A stretch of DNA of 64,000 nt from an uncultured Bacteroidales bacterium (GCA_902784585.1 CACZVM010000001.1:124001-188000); one strand, 5' to 3'. Positions 51,261 to 59,275 are shown, numbered from the stretch's first letter. Translations and numbers: made by a program. The notes: generated by a model from the letters alone, not told the origin.

Positions 51261-51421
51261 CAAAGATTTTGCTACGAGCCGTGGAAGTAAGCTTGCTTAC
51301 GGACGCGGATAGAAGCAAAAGATTTGAACAAGGTGCCAGCGGCAGCTTGTGGGGATTACGAAGAAATCCCCGTCCAAGAAAACGCATTAAACACAAATAA
51401 CTTAAATTAATTTTTTATCTC
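51261..51421 (+). other. Structured leader between tRNA-Ser and exbB
   Basis: Three hairpins in a row: TTTTGCT/AGCAAAA around an inner GTAAGC-TT-GCTTAC (51287-51300), CAAGGTGCC/GGCAGCTTG-type (about 51328-51349), and GGGGATT/AATCCCC (51351-51371). No promoter box precedes exbB, and no T-tract follows the hairpins, so exbB is probably transcribed through from the tRNA promoter. Confidence 0.45.
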
Positions 51422-52249
51422 ATGAAAAAAGTATTTGCAACCCTTACGGTGCTGGCTATGCTGACCTTTGGTAGCGCAGCCCTTATGGCACAAGAGGAAG
51501 CTGCTCCCGCACAGGAAGCTGCTGTAGAAAACGTAGATGAAGTAGCCGCTGAGGCTCCGGTAGCTGAAGAAGTTGAGGCTCCCGCAGAAGAGGCCGGTGG
51601 CGTGGTAGCGCTCCACAAAGTGCTCAAAACCAAATTTATCGAAGGTGGTGCCGGCTTCATGGCTCTGACACTCGTTACTCTCGTTTTTGGTCTCGCACTC
51701 TGCATCGAGCGTATTATCTATCTGTCGCTCAGCAAAACCAACACCAAGGCGCTGCTTGAGAATATTGAGGCTGCCCTCAAACAAGGTGGTATTGAGAAAG
51801 CTCTGGATGTTTGCCGCAACACTCGTGGTCCGGTCGCTTCGATCTTCTATCAGGGGCTGAGCCGCTACGACGAGGGTATCGACGTGGTGGAGAAAACCGT
51901 CGCTTCCTATGGTGGCGTACAGCTCGGTCTCTTGGAGAAGAACCTCAGCTGGATTTCTCTCTTCATCTCCATCGCTCCGTCTCTCGGATTCTTGGGTACC
52001 ATCATCGGTATGATCGCTGCATTCGATAAGATTCAGCAAGTAGGTGATATCTCGGCTACCGTAGTTGCCGGTGGTATCAAGGTCGCTCTGTTGACCACCC
52101 TTCTCGGTTTGATTATTGCTATTGTTCTCCAGTTGTTCTACAACTACATCCTCAGCCTCATCGAGGGCCTGGTAAATGAAATGGAGGACAGCTCGATTAG
52201 CCTGCTCGATATCGTAGTAGAGTACGACGCTGCTCAAAAGAAAAAGTAA
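51422..52249 (+). CDS. exbB: MotA/TolQ/ExbB proton-channel protein
   Basis: 275 residues. A signal-like N-terminus (MKKVFATLTVLAMLTFGSAALMAQ) and an Ala/Glu-rich acidic linker come first, then three membrane helices (near 77-95, 175-205, 215-245). Conserved SLGFLGTIIGMIAAF and a final amphipathic end fit the ExbB/TolQ family: pentameric inner-membrane channels that use the proton gradient to energise outer-membrane transport with ExbD. It heads the cluster exbB, small membrane protein, exbD, exbD. Confidence 0.9.
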   Translation: MKKVFATLTVLAMLTFGSAALMAQEEAAPAQEAAVENVDEVAAEAPVAEEVEAPAEEAGGVVALHKVLKTKFIEGGAGFMALTLVTLVFGLALCIERIIYLSLSKTNTKALLENIEAALKQGGIEKALDVCRNTRGPVASIFYQGLSRYDEGIDVVEKTVASYGGVQLGLLEKNLSWISLFISIAPSLGFLGTIIGMIAAFDKIQQVGDISATVVAGGIKVALLTTLLGLIIAIVLQLFYNYILSLIEGLVNEMEDSSISLLDIVVEYDAAQKKK

Positions 52250-52252
52250 TAA

Positions 52253-52280
52253 GCTGAAGGCTGATGGCTGAAAGCTGAAA
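52253..52280. repeat. 7-nt tandem repeat between exbB and the next gene
   Basis: Four exact-length units: GCTGAAG, GCTGATG, GCTGAAA, GCTGAAA. The complement (TTTCAGC, CATCAGC, CTTCAGC) is the same family as the repeat inside rdgB. Confidence 0.85.
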
Positions 52281-52313
52281 ACTATTGTTTAACACAAACA
52301 ATTTTGAGCAATT

Positions 52314-52793
52314 ATGAAAAACTATAAAATGATTCCTAAGATTACTCTTTGGTCGCTGCTGGCACTGGGCATCGTCTTCGTGGCGTTGTTCTTCCTCGGT
52401 GGCTCCAACGGTAGTCTGGAGGTAGCCGGTGATTTCCTGGATATTCCTCGCTTCACCAACGCTTTCCTCATCTGGGTGTATATCCTGCTGGCTATTGTAG
52501 TGCTTGTCACACTGGCTGTGGTGGTAGTGGATTTCGCCAACAACTGGAAGCACAACCGCCGCAAGGCTTACATGACGCTTGGCGTGGTGGGTGGTTTCGT
52601 CCTGCTGGCTCTCATCTGCTGGTTCCTCGGAAGCCCGGAGAAAATTAATATCATCGGATACGAAGGTACGGATAACCAGGGCGCTTGGGCACAATTGGCT
52701 GACGCCGTTATCTATGCTTGCTACTTCCTTGTTATCGCTACTCTCGGTACGATGATTTGGGGCGTAATTTACACCAAGAAACTGTCCAAGTAA
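52314..52793 (+). CDS. Four-helix membrane protein of the ExbB/ExbD cluster
   Basis: 159 residues with four predicted membrane helices (about 11-28, 53-75, 86-105, 130-153) and a basic loop (NNWKHNRRKAYM). No catalytic motif is seen. Its place between exbB and exbD, together with its size and topology, suits a conserved accessory subunit of this transport cluster in Bacteroidota. The exact function is unknown. It is 12 nt upstream of exbD1. Confidence 0.7.
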   Translation: MKNYKMIPKITLWSLLALGIVFVALFFLGGSNGSLEVAGDFLDIPRFTNAFLIWVYILLAIVVLVTLAVVVVDFANNWKHNRRKAYMTLGVVGGFVLLALICWFLGSPEKINIIGYEGTDNQGAWAQLADAVIYACYFLVIATLGTMIWGVIYTKKLSK

Positions 52794-52805
52794 ATCACAT
52801 CTATC

Positions 52806-53384
52806 ATGGCAAAGAAAATCCCACAGATTAACGCCAGCTCTATGGCCGATATCTCGTTCCTGTTGCTGATTTTCTTCCTCGTTACCACCTCTATGGATGT
52901 TAACCAGGGACTGGCTCGCCGTCTGCCTGCTCCTATTCCCCCTGATCAGAAAGTGGAGGATAAGGATATTAACAAGCGCAACCTGTTGGTAGTGAAGATC
53001 AACTCCGCTAACCAACTCATGGTACAAGGCCAGTTGACGGATGTGAAGCAACTTCGCGAGAGGGCAAAAGAGTTCATCAAGAACGAACAGAATGCCGACT
53101 ACTATCCCAAGCTCGTTGAGGAGGATTTCGGCGCTCCCTTCGGTGTCATTCGCTACACCAAGGATCACGTCATCTCCGTCCAAAACGACGTCGATACGCA
53201 GTACCAGGCTTATCTGGACGTTCAGAACGAACTCGTAGCTGCCTACAACGAACTGCGTGACGAATGTGCGCAGAAGTATTTCCACAAGGGCTATAACGAA
53301 CTCGAAGAGGATCAACAGAAACAGATCCAGAAGATCTATCCTCAGAAGATTTCCGAGGCTGAACCTAAAAATTACGGTAACTAA
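52806..53384 (+). CDS. exbD: ExbD/TolR-family protein 1
   Basis: 192 residues. A short cytoplasmic N-terminus and one membrane helix (SMADISFLLLIFFLVTTSMD) with the conserved Asp (about residue 13) that carries protons. It is followed by a periplasmic domain with a long insertion (KDHVISVQNDVDTQYQAYLDVQNEL). It pairs with ExbB to energise outer-membrane receptors. A second exbD starts 1 nt after its stop. Confidence 0.9.
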   Translation: MAKKIPQINASSMADISFLLLIFFLVTTSMDVNQGLARRLPAPIPPDQKVEDKDINKRNLLVVKINSANQLMVQGQLTDVKQLRERAKEFIKNEQNADYYPKLVEEDFGAPFGVIRYTKDHVISVQNDVDTQYQAYLDVQNELVAAYNELRDECAQKYFHKGYNELEEDQQKQIQKIYPQKISEAEPKNYGN

Positions 53385-53385
53385 T

Positions 53386-53856
53386 ATGGCTAAGATACGT
53401 AGAAATGAGAAACGTGAGATGCCGGCGCTTAACACGTCGTCGCTCCCCGATATTATCTTCATGCTGCTCTTCTTCTTCATGTCAGTTACGTCTATGAAGG
53501 AGGTGACCTACAAGGTGCAATTCAAGAACCCGCAGGCCACTGAGCTCACCAAGCTGGAGAAAAAATCCCTTGTGCGCTATATCTACGTCGGTACTCCTAC
53601 CGCTGAGTTCCGCAAACAGTACGGTGCTGAGACACGTATCCAACTCGACGACGCTTTCGCAGAAGTTAGCGAGATTGGCGAGTATATCGTCAACGAACGC
53701 TCTTCTATGAAAGAGTCCGACCAGGGTCTGATGACTGTGTCTATCAAGGCCGACAAGGAAACGCGAATGGGTATCATCGCAGATATCAAGCAGGAGTTAC
53801 GCCGCGCGTACGCACTGAAAATCAGTTATGCCGCTACGCAACGCACAAGCTACTGA
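53386..53856 (+). CDS. exbD: ExbD/TolR-family protein 2
   Basis: 156 residues. Membrane helix LPDIIFMLLFFFMSVTSM with the proton-carrying Asp, then a periplasmic domain (VSIKADKETRMGIIADIKQELRRA). It begins directly after exbD1 (1 nt), so the two are coupled. Two ExbD paralogues in tandem suggest a mixed ExbB-ExbD complex. The 3' end overlaps the start of the YiiX-like gene by 29 nt. Confidence 0.88.
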   Translation: MAKIRRNEKREMPALNTSSLPDIIFMLLFFFMSVTSMKEVTYKVQFKNPQATELTKLEKKSLVRYIYVGTPTAEFRKQYGAETRIQLDDAFAEVSEIGEYIVNERSSMKESDQGLMTVSIKADKETRMGIIADIKQELRRAYALKISYAATQRTSY

Positions 53857-54484
53857 TTCTTACTTAAAGAGCCGCTTTGCTGCGGCTCTTTTCGTAGGTA
53901 TATCGCTCCTCCTGAGCGCCTGTTCAAGCCCCGCACCGGTACTCGATCTGACCGATGCCGACTGCTGGCGCGAAGGTGATCTGGCACTCCGCTTAGGCTA
54001 CGGCGTAGAGAGTAGGGCTGTGACGATGGGAGGCTCTTTCTATTCCCACGTCGGACTGCTTCATTACGACAGCACCGCACGCGAATGGCAGGTTGTCCAT
54101 GCCGTGCCGGGAGAAGATGAACCGGAGCTACTCAAGAGCGAACCTGCAACGGTGTTCTTCAGCACCGAACGCGCCCAGCGGGGCGCATGGCTCCGAGTCG
54201 ATTGCACCGATTCGGTCGCTCGAAAGGCGGTTCGCTATGCTCTTGCCAAAGTGCAACAACATATCGAGTTCGACAACAGCTACTTGCTCGCCGACACGTC
54301 GCAATTGTATTGCACCGAACTTGTATGGCAGAGTTTTATGCATCAGGGACTCGATATCACCAACGGACGGAGACAGGCTGTACCGACCATCTTTAGCAAA
54401 GAGGGGGAATGTATCTTCCCCAACAATATAGAAGAGAGTGAAACATCTCTATTTGTAAAACCCTTAAAAACAAAATCATTATGA
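53828..54484 (+). CDS. YiiX/NlpC-P60-like cysteine hydrolase, lipoprotein
   Basis: 218 residues. N-terminal export signal with lipobox LLLSAC (Cys about residue 32), then a permuted NlpC/P60-type (YiiX, Pfam PF05708) domain: GGSFYSHVGLLHYD (catalytic His) and LADTSQLYCTELVWQSF (catalytic Cys in YCTEL). It probably cleaves an amide or ester bond at the cell envelope; the substrate is unknown. The first 20 residues overlap exbD2 and the coding DNA contains a terminator-like hairpin (53866-53891). The end overlaps the next gene by 4 nt. Confidence 0.82.
   Translation: MPLRNAQATDSYLKSRFAAALFVGISLLLSACSSPAPVLDLTDADCWREGDLALRLGYGVESRAVTMGGSFYSHVGLLHYDSTAREWQVVHAVPGEDEPELLKSEPATVFFSTERAQRGAWLRVDCTDSVARKAVRYALAKVQQHIEFDNSYLLADTSQLYCTELVWQSFMHQGLDITNGRRQAVPTIFSKEGECIFPNNIEESETSLFVKPLKTKSL
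53866..53891 (+). terminator. Terminator-like hairpin inside the YiiX-like coding region
   Basis: AAAGAGCCGC/GCGGCTCTTT is a perfect 10-bp stem with a 6-nt loop and a short T run, 10 nt after the exbD2 stop. It lies within the signal-peptide codons of the next gene, so it could act as an attenuator. Confidence 0.55.
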
Positions 54485-54876
54485 AGAAAATCTTTCGTTT
54501 GATGGCTGTAGCCTTTGTGGCTCTGACCATGGCCGCTTGCGGCAGCAACAACACTCCTGAAGGCGCAGCCCAGAAGTTCCTCAAGGTCTACAAGAATGGC
54601 GACTACAAAGCTATGGTTGACCAGATGCATTTCACCAAAGAGGCCACCGATGAGCAGAAAGCTCAATTCGCTTCGATGATCGAGCAGAAAGTGGCTGGCG
54701 AAATAGAGAAGAAGGGCGGTATCGAATCCTTTGAAGTAAAAGAGGCACAAGTGGCTGAGGACGGCCAAAGCGCAAAAGTGGAGTATATCCTCCATTTTGG
54801 CAACGGCACCGAAAGCGACGACACGCTCAAACTCGTCCTCGTTGACGGCAAATGGATGGTTGACGGCGGCAAATAA
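54481..54876 (+). CDS. DUF4878-type lipoprotein
   Basis: 131 residues. Signal peptide with lipobox (LTMAACGS, Cys about residue 20), then a cystatin-like fold typical of DUF4878/NTF2-like lipoproteins: TPEGAAQKFLKVYKNGDYKAM, followed by beta strands (VEYILHFGNGTESDDTLKLVLVDGKWMVDG). A surface or periplasmic ligand-binding role is possible. ATGA overlap with the gene before it; a strong terminator follows. Confidence 0.85.
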   Translation: MKKIFRLMAVAFVALTMAACGSNNTPEGAAQKFLKVYKNGDYKAMVDQMHFTKEATDEQKAQFASMIEQKVAGEIEKKGGIESFEVKEAQVAEDGQSAKVEYILHFGNGTESDDTLKLVLVDGKWMVDGGK

Positions 54877-54905
54877 CGCCCTCTTCCTTCCCACTAATAC
54901 AACCA

Positions 54906-54935
54906 GCGGCATGCATCCTTCGCATGCCGCTTTTT
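54906..54935 (+). terminator. Terminator of the exbB operon
   Basis: Perfect 9-bp stem GCGGCATGC/GCATGCCGC (54906-54914, 54922-54930), 7-nt loop and TTTTT. Confidence 0.9.
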
Positions 54936-54950
54936 CTTTTCGTTTATTGT

Positions 54951-55080
54951 GCCGGCTGGTAGCCGGCTGTCTTCTTATTCTTTCTCTTCATTTACGCCCG
55001 AATCAGATTCGGGCATGTTCCACCCTTGGCATACATGCCAGCCCTTCTTTTGTTGTTTAAGGGGGATTACCTTCGTAATC
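54951..55080. repeat. Array of short palindromes
   Basis: After the terminator come four more perfect inverted repeats: GCCGGCT-GGT-AGCCGGC (54951-54967), GCCCGAATC-A-GATTCGGGC (54996-55014), TGGCAT-AC-ATGCCA (55027-55040), GATTAC-CTTC-GTAATC (55065-55080). Spacing is 12-28 bp. The second shares its core with a palindrome at 56451-56467. Confidence 0.7.
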
Positions 55081-55124
55081 ACGTTATCCCATAATTACCT
55101 AATTACGAAAAATTATCACTTTTA

Positions 55125-55157
55125 TTTGTATATATCCGAAAATTGTTGTACCTTTGC
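55125..55157 (+). promoter_or_regulatory. Promoter of the structured RNA at 55164
   Basis: TTTGTATATATC at 55125 and TACCTTTGC at 55149-55157, 24 nt apart. The nearest start codon downstream is about 270 nt away. Confidence 0.75.
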
Positions 55158-55163
55158 ACTCGC

Positions 55164-55388
55164 AAAGGTTTCAAACACCTTTCCGTCGCTCCAAGACGTT
55201 AAACCGGAGGACATATTAGAAATTAGGCGTTTGCTTTATTTGAGGATTCATTCAATCTACCACATTTGAATACACTATTCCGAGAATATTGCGAAACGCT
55301 CACGTTTAGGCGTGAGCTTTCTGCATATATTGGATAGTGTGGGTGTGGTAGCCCGAATGAACCAATAGCAGTTGGCTCACGTTTTTTT
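55164..55388 (+). ncRNA. Rod-shaped noncoding RNA candidate (6S-like)
   Basis: A strong promoter is followed by about 225 nt without a gene. Pairing is seen for AAAGGT/ACCTTT (55164-55182) and then a long rod: TTCATTC/GAATGAA (55247-55253, 55355-55361), CTACCACA/TGTGGTAG (55257-55264, 55344-55351), ACACTAT/ATAGTGT (55272-55278, 55334-55340), a weak centre, and the tip GCTCACG/CGTGAGC (55298-55304, 55311-55317). A run of seven T ends it at 55382-55388. A long hairpin with interior bulges is the architecture of 6S RNA, but other RNAs can look alike. Confidence 0.4.
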
Positions 55389-55429
55389 GTGACATATTAA
55401 GATGAACTTTTTTAGAAAACATAAGTCAT

Positions 55430-56341
55430 ATGAAAAACAAATTTTTCTTTATCTTAGCATTGACGATAGTCATAGCTGGATGCAAATCGGAAGAGCCGGA
55501 AACACAACCGGTTGCTAAATTTACGTATTCAGTAAACCAAAATGTGGTTACGTTTACTAATCAATCAACGAATGCTAAAAAATACTATTGGAATTTCGGA
55601 GATGGATCTACTTCTTCCTCTACCAATCCAGTAAAAACCTATTCTAACACGGGTTCATATTCCGTGACACTTACTGCTACAAATATTACAAAAAGTAATT
55701 CCTATTCAAAAACGATAGAAATAACTCAAACACCACCGCCAGAAGAACAAACTCCAACAGCAAAATTCACCTATAAAGTTCAACAACCGTTGAAGGTTGT
55801 TTTAACGAATACTTCCACAAATGCCACATCGTATTTATGGGAATTCGGAGATGGGTCTACCTCTACCGAAAAGAATCCAACACATAGATATAGCGGGTTA
55901 GGAGTCTATAGAATCAAACTAACGGCTAGTAATAGTACAAAATCAAGCACGCATGAAGAAAACGTGACAGTAGAAGCCCCAACAAATTGTTATGTAACTG
56001 GTTTGAGCATAAACAAAATCCCAAACAACAACTATTATTATCAAGTACAACTGACAGATGATTATACTTGGAGTAAAACCACATATTTTTACACAGACTG
56101 GTATCTTTTGTCTTCGGCAAATCTCCCATATTCTCATACTCTAACCACCATGAAGAAGTTGGATATGAATGATAAATACGTTTTGCGCCTTTATAAGAAT
56201 TCGGAAAAACAATCTGGTCAAGCATCAGGAAGTGGATTTTGGACAACCACTATTACATCTTCAGACTTAAAGAAATATCCAGAAAGCATAACTCGTTCCA
56301 ACACACAAGCAGAAATAAAGTTAGATTTTTATTGGAAATAG
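55430..56341 (+). CDS. Lipoprotein with two PKD domains
   Basis: 303 residues. Lipobox IVIAGC (Cys about residue 18). Two PKD repeats: AKFTYSVNQNVVTFTNQSTN with YYWNFGDGSTSS ... YSVTLTATN, and AKFTYKVQQPLKVVLTNTSTN with YLWEFGDGSTST ... YRIKLTASN. The C-terminal 110 residues have no clear family. Surface adhesion or glycan binding is the usual setting for PKD proteins. AT-rich codon use differs from the neighbouring genes. It is preceded by the noncoding RNA candidate and followed by a perfect terminator, with no promoter box of its own. Confidence 0.8.
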   Translation: MKNKFFFILALTIVIAGCKSEEPETQPVAKFTYSVNQNVVTFTNQSTNAKKYYWNFGDGSTSSSTNPVKTYSNTGSYSVTLTATNITKSNSYSKTIEITQTPPPEEQTPTAKFTYKVQQPLKVVLTNTSTNATSYLWEFGDGSTSTEKNPTHRYSGLGVYRIKLTASNSTKSSTHEENVTVEAPTNCYVTGLSINKIPNNNYYYQVQLTDDYTWSKTTYFYTDWYLLSSANLPYSHTLTTMKKLDMNDKYVLRLYKNSEKQSGQASGSGFWTTTITSSDLKKYPESITRSNTQAEIKLDFYWK

Positions 56342-56360
56342 TATTTTTTCGCACTCACAC

Positions 56361-56394
56361 CCGCTCGGTACCTCCAACTACCGAGCGGTTTTTT
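56361..56394 (+). terminator. Terminator of the PKD lipoprotein gene
   Basis: Perfect 10-bp stem CCGCTCGGTA/TACCGAGCGG (56361-56370, 56379-56388), 8-nt loop, then six T. Confidence 0.9.
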
Positions 56395-56757
56395 CTTTCT
56401 TCTTATTACAGGCGTTTTTAAAAAGCCGCTTAAAAGGCTATGTTTATTGTTCCGAATTATATTCGGATATTTGGCCATTCTTGAATGCCTCCATTCTTCA
56501 TCTTTCATTCTTGAATGCCTCGCCTTTTCATTTTTCTTCTTTCATTCTGCATCTTTCCCTTTTCATCTTTCATACTTCATCCCCCTTTGGTCTCCCTGTA
56601 TGTACTACGACATTAGTAGGTGATTAGTAGGTTATTAGTAGGTGATTAGTAGGTTATTAGTAGGTGAATAATCTGACTATTCACCTACCATCACATATCG
56701 TTCCTTTGCCATTCGACTTGCCATTTTTCGCAAATATGCAAGAATTTTACAATTTTA
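56395..56757. other. Intergenic region with several repeat types
   Basis: Contains the palindrome TCCGAAT-TAT-ATTCGGA (56451-56467), the direct repeat CATTCTTGAATGCCTC (twice, around 56475 and 56507), T/C-rich CATTCTT variants, the 11-nt array at 56612, and an 11-bp hairpin GTAGGTGAATA/TATTCACCTAC (56660-56688). No gene is seen. Confidence 0.6.
56612..56666. repeat. 11-nt tandem array, five units
   Basis: ATTAGTAGGTG and ATTAGTAGGTT alternate five times without gaps; the last unit flows into the arm of an 11-bp hairpin. Confidence 0.9.
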
Positions 56758-56790
56758 TTTGGTCATGTCAAAAAAAAGCAGTACCTTTGC
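56758..56790 (+). promoter_or_regulatory. Promoter of rpsP
   Basis: TTTGGTCATGTC at 56758 and TACCTTTGC at 56782-56790, 24 nt apart. A leader of about 88 nt follows. Confidence 0.75.
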
Positions 56791-56878
56791 GCCGCTTTTC
56801 GCGCAAAAGCACTAACAAGTATTGTTTAACCGGACAGACCTCTCGTGAAGAGGAACGTCCCCAAAATCAAAAGTCTAA

Positions 56879-57451
56879 ATGGCAACTAAGATTCGTTTGG
56901 CTCGTCATGGTCACAAAGACTACGCTTTCTACCACATCGTAGTAGCAGACAGCCGCTCGCCGCGTGACGGCAGAATTATCGAACGTATCGGTTCGTTCAA
57001 CCCCAACACCAACCCCGCTGCTGTGATCCTCAATTTCGATCGCGCGCTCTATTGGGTAGGCGTAGGTGCACAACCGACTGACACCGTACGTACCATCCTC
57101 TCCAACGAGGGCGTACTGCTCATGAAGCACCTCAATGGTGGTGTCGCAAAGGGCGCATTTAGTGCAGAAGAAGCTCAGAAGCGTTTCGACGCTTGGAAAG
57201 CTCAGAAGGATGCTAAGGCCGGCAAGATCAGCCAGGCTGAGGCTGACAAGAAAGCTGCTGCTGCCAAGGCTCTCCTCGCTCAAGAGGTAGAGACCAACAA
57301 GGCTAAGGCCGCTGCTATCGCTGAGAAGCGCGCTGCTGCTGCCGCTGAACTCGCTGCTGCAGCACAAGAGGCTGCTCAGGAAGCTGCTGCTGCAGAAGCA
57401 GAGGCTAACGGCGAAGAGGCTCCTGCAGAGGAAGCTGAGGCTGAAGCATAA
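56879..57451 (+). CDS. rpsP: 30S ribosomal protein S16 with Ala/Glu-rich tail
   Basis: 190 residues: a normal S16 core ([32 protein letters not shown] ... [10 protein letters not shown]) of about 85 residues, then a long Ala/Glu/Lys-rich extension (from about 115, ending EEAEAEA). Extended S16 is known in Bacteroidota. It binds 16S rRNA in the 30S body. The leader between promoter and start carries hairpin-like segments that might allow control by S16, but no known leader was recognised. Confidence 0.95.
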   Translation: MATKIRLARHGHKDYAFYHIVVADSRSPRDGRIIERIGSFNPNTNPAAVILNFDRALYWVGVGAQPTDTVRTILSNEGVLLMKHLNGGVAKGAFSAEEAQKRFDAWKAQKDAKAGKISQAEADKKAAAAKALLAQEVETNKAKAAAIAEKRAAAAAELAAAAQEAAQEAAAAEAEANGEEAPAEEAEAEA

Positions 57452-57479
57452 AGCCGCGCTAACCTGCCAAAAAGAAGTT

Positions 57480-57507
57480 CAAAACGAAAGTTTTGGGCTT
57501 TTTTTTT
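57480..57507 (+). terminator. Terminator of rpsP merged with the next promoter
   Basis: CAAAAC-GAAA-GTTTTG (57480-57495) is followed by GGC and a run of nine T ending at 57507. The same T run forms part of the -33 region of the promoter at 57505. Confidence 0.7.
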
Positions 57508-57537
57508 GTATATGTCGAAAAAAAGCAGTACCTTTGC
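57505..57537 (+). promoter_or_regulatory. Promoter of the surface-polysaccharide cluster
   Basis: TTTGTATATGTC at 57505 and TACCTTTGC at 57529-57537, 24 nt apart. It fixes the start of the next gene at 57551 (14 nt downstream). Confidence 0.8.
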
Positions 57538-57550
57538 CGCAGAAATTACG

Positions 57551-59275
57551 ATGAGTGATACACTTGCACATATTGGCGCTTGGGGAAGGTGGTTGTTAGT
57601 AGTGGCGCTTCTGATGACCAAATGTTACGTCTTTGACGTACTTGTTGCTCAGCCCGAACATATCGAATGGTTGACTTCGGATTTTCTGGCTAATGGTGCC
57701 GTAGCTGCCATATTGGCATTATTAGTCACTTTCACTCCCCGCCGTTATCCGATCTTTATCCTGTTGGGCGTAGCGGATGGTTGGATGATAGCCAATATCC
57801 TTTTCTATCGTTCGTACCGATTGTTTATTACGTGGTCGCAGTTTACTTTAATCGGTAATATGGAGGGTTTCTGGGGCAGTATCATTCCCTATTGCAGTCT
57901 GTCGTTATTGCTGTTTCCCGCCCTTACGATACCAGCGTTGTTGTGCTATGTATGGCCCGCCAAACGCTTTCGTTGGTTAGAGAGTGCGGGTGTGTTGCTG
58001 TTAGGTGTGATCCTGAGTATGTCAGGTGCCTATAGTCGGTACAGACAGGAAAAACCTGCACTCGGCGATGCCCCTTTCACTGCCGAATGGCTTAATCCTT
58101 GCGATCTACCCGAAGTGCTTTCTGCTCCCGTATGGGAGAGCGAACGCCAGACGGCCAAATATATCCATTACCACTCTATTCTTTCTTATCCCCTTTTCAT
58201 CGTCCGCGATGTGGTCCATTCGTATCTCCTTCGCTCCGACGACCAATGGACGGAAGAGGAACTGCAGGAATTGAACCGACTGATAGGTCCTGTCGTACCC
58301 CAAGAACCGGTGCCGGGAAACCTGCTTATTGTGCTGCTGGAGAGTTTTGAGTCCTGGTTATTAGACTCCTACGACGCAAACGGACAACCCGTCTGTGGTG
58401 CCTTAAAGAACTATATCGCGACCCATAATGTGCTGTTTGTCGAGGATGTAGAGACCCAGATTCAATATGGCATGTCAGGCGACGGGCAACTCATCGTCAA
58501 TACGGGTTTATATCCGATTATGGAAGGCGTAGCGTGCGTCGATTATGCCTATAATACCTATCCTAACTTGGCGCATTTCTATCCGAATAGTGCCGTGGTG
58601 AATCCATGCAAGAATGTGTGGAACCAACGCACGATATCTGCCGCCTACGGATACCGCCATCTGATTGAACCGAAAGGCGATAATATGTTCGAATGGAACG
58701 ATAGTATCGTGATGGATCAAATCATCGATTATTTCAATGCTACCCCTTCTCCCTGTTGCGTGATGGGCATTACCGTATCCGGGCATATGCCTTTTGATCT
58801 TCACCCTGATAATGTAGCTGTTCCTGATACGATGCCAGTACTCTTTCAGCATTACTTGCAAACGGCGCATTTCACGGATCGCCAATTAGGACGTCTTCTT
58901 AGTTGGGCAGACACTGCGAGTGTGATGCAAAATGCCACGATTGTCATCACCGGAGATCATCGTATCTTCCATGCCTGGATCAACGATGAGATACGCGAAT
59001 ACGGTCTCCGTGCCAACTTGCCTTTCGGTGTTTGCTATGCCGGTTGTCCGTTTATCATTGCTGGCCCGAAAGTAGCTCAGCGCACCCTTCAAAAGGGATT
59101 GCAAGTGGATATATTTACCACTACCCTGCATGCTATCGGACAAAGTAATTATTTCTGGCAAGGAACAGGACATAATCTGCTGGAAGACTACACTGTATCG
59201 GCGTCGGAAGGAAACCTGCGCCGCCAGATTTCCGATAAACTTATACGAACGGATTATTTCGGGCAAATAGAGTGA
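57551..59275 (+). CDS. LTA-synthase-family sulfatase-fold membrane protein
   Basis: 574 residues. Five N-terminal membrane helices (within about 1-155), then an extracytoplasmic sulfatase-like domain: LLIVLLESFESWL (metal-binding Glu), QIQYGMSGDGQLIVNTGL (nucleophile region, normally Thr), ITVSGHMPFDL and TIVITGDHRIFHAW (Asp-His metal site). In this phylum such proteins transfer phosphoglycerol or phosphoethanolamine-like groups to surface glycans or lipids. Start at 57551 because the promoter box covers the longer frame. Its stop overlaps the flippase GTG (GTGA). Confidence 0.82.
   Translation: MSDTLAHIGAWGRWLLVVALLMTKCYVFDVLVAQPEHIEWLTSDFLANGAVAAILALLVTFTPRRYPIFILLGVADGWMIANILFYRSYRLFITWSQFTLIGNMEGFWGSIIPYCSLSLLLFPALTIPALLCYVWPAKRFRWLESAGVLLLGVILSMSGAYSRYRQEKPALGDAPFTAEWLNPCDLPEVLSAPVWESERQTAKYIHYHSILSYPLFIVRDVVHSYLLRSDDQWTEEELQELNRLIGPVVPQEPVPGNLLIVLLESFESWLLDSYDANGQPVCGALKNYIATHNVLFVEDVETQIQYGMSGDGQLIVNTGLYPIMEGVACVDYAYNTYPNLAHFYPNSAVVNPCKNVWNQRTISAAYGYRHLIEPKGDNMFEWNDSIVMDQIIDYFNATPSPCCVMGITVSGHMPFDLHPDNVAVPDTMPVLFQHYLQTAHFTDRQLGRLLSWADTASVMQNATIVITGDHRIFHAWINDEIREYGLRANLPFGVCYAGCPFIIAGPKVAQRTLQKGLQVDIFTTTLHAIGQSNYFWQGTGHNLLEDYTVSASEGNLRRQISDKLIRTDYFGQIE

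Noticed and set aside
51351..51371. A duplicated tRNA-Ser 3' end as an attachment site
   Set aside because: The GGGGATT...AATCCCC hairpin only loosely resembles the T-arm; identity is too short to claim a duplication.
55164..55388. tmRNA or RNase P RNA
   Set aside because: No tRNA-like ends or tag reading frame, and none of the conserved RNase P core motifs are visible.
56612..56688. A CRISPR-like array
   Set aside because: Units are 11 nt and gap-free, with no spacers and no cas genes; it is a simple tandem repeat with a hairpin at its end.
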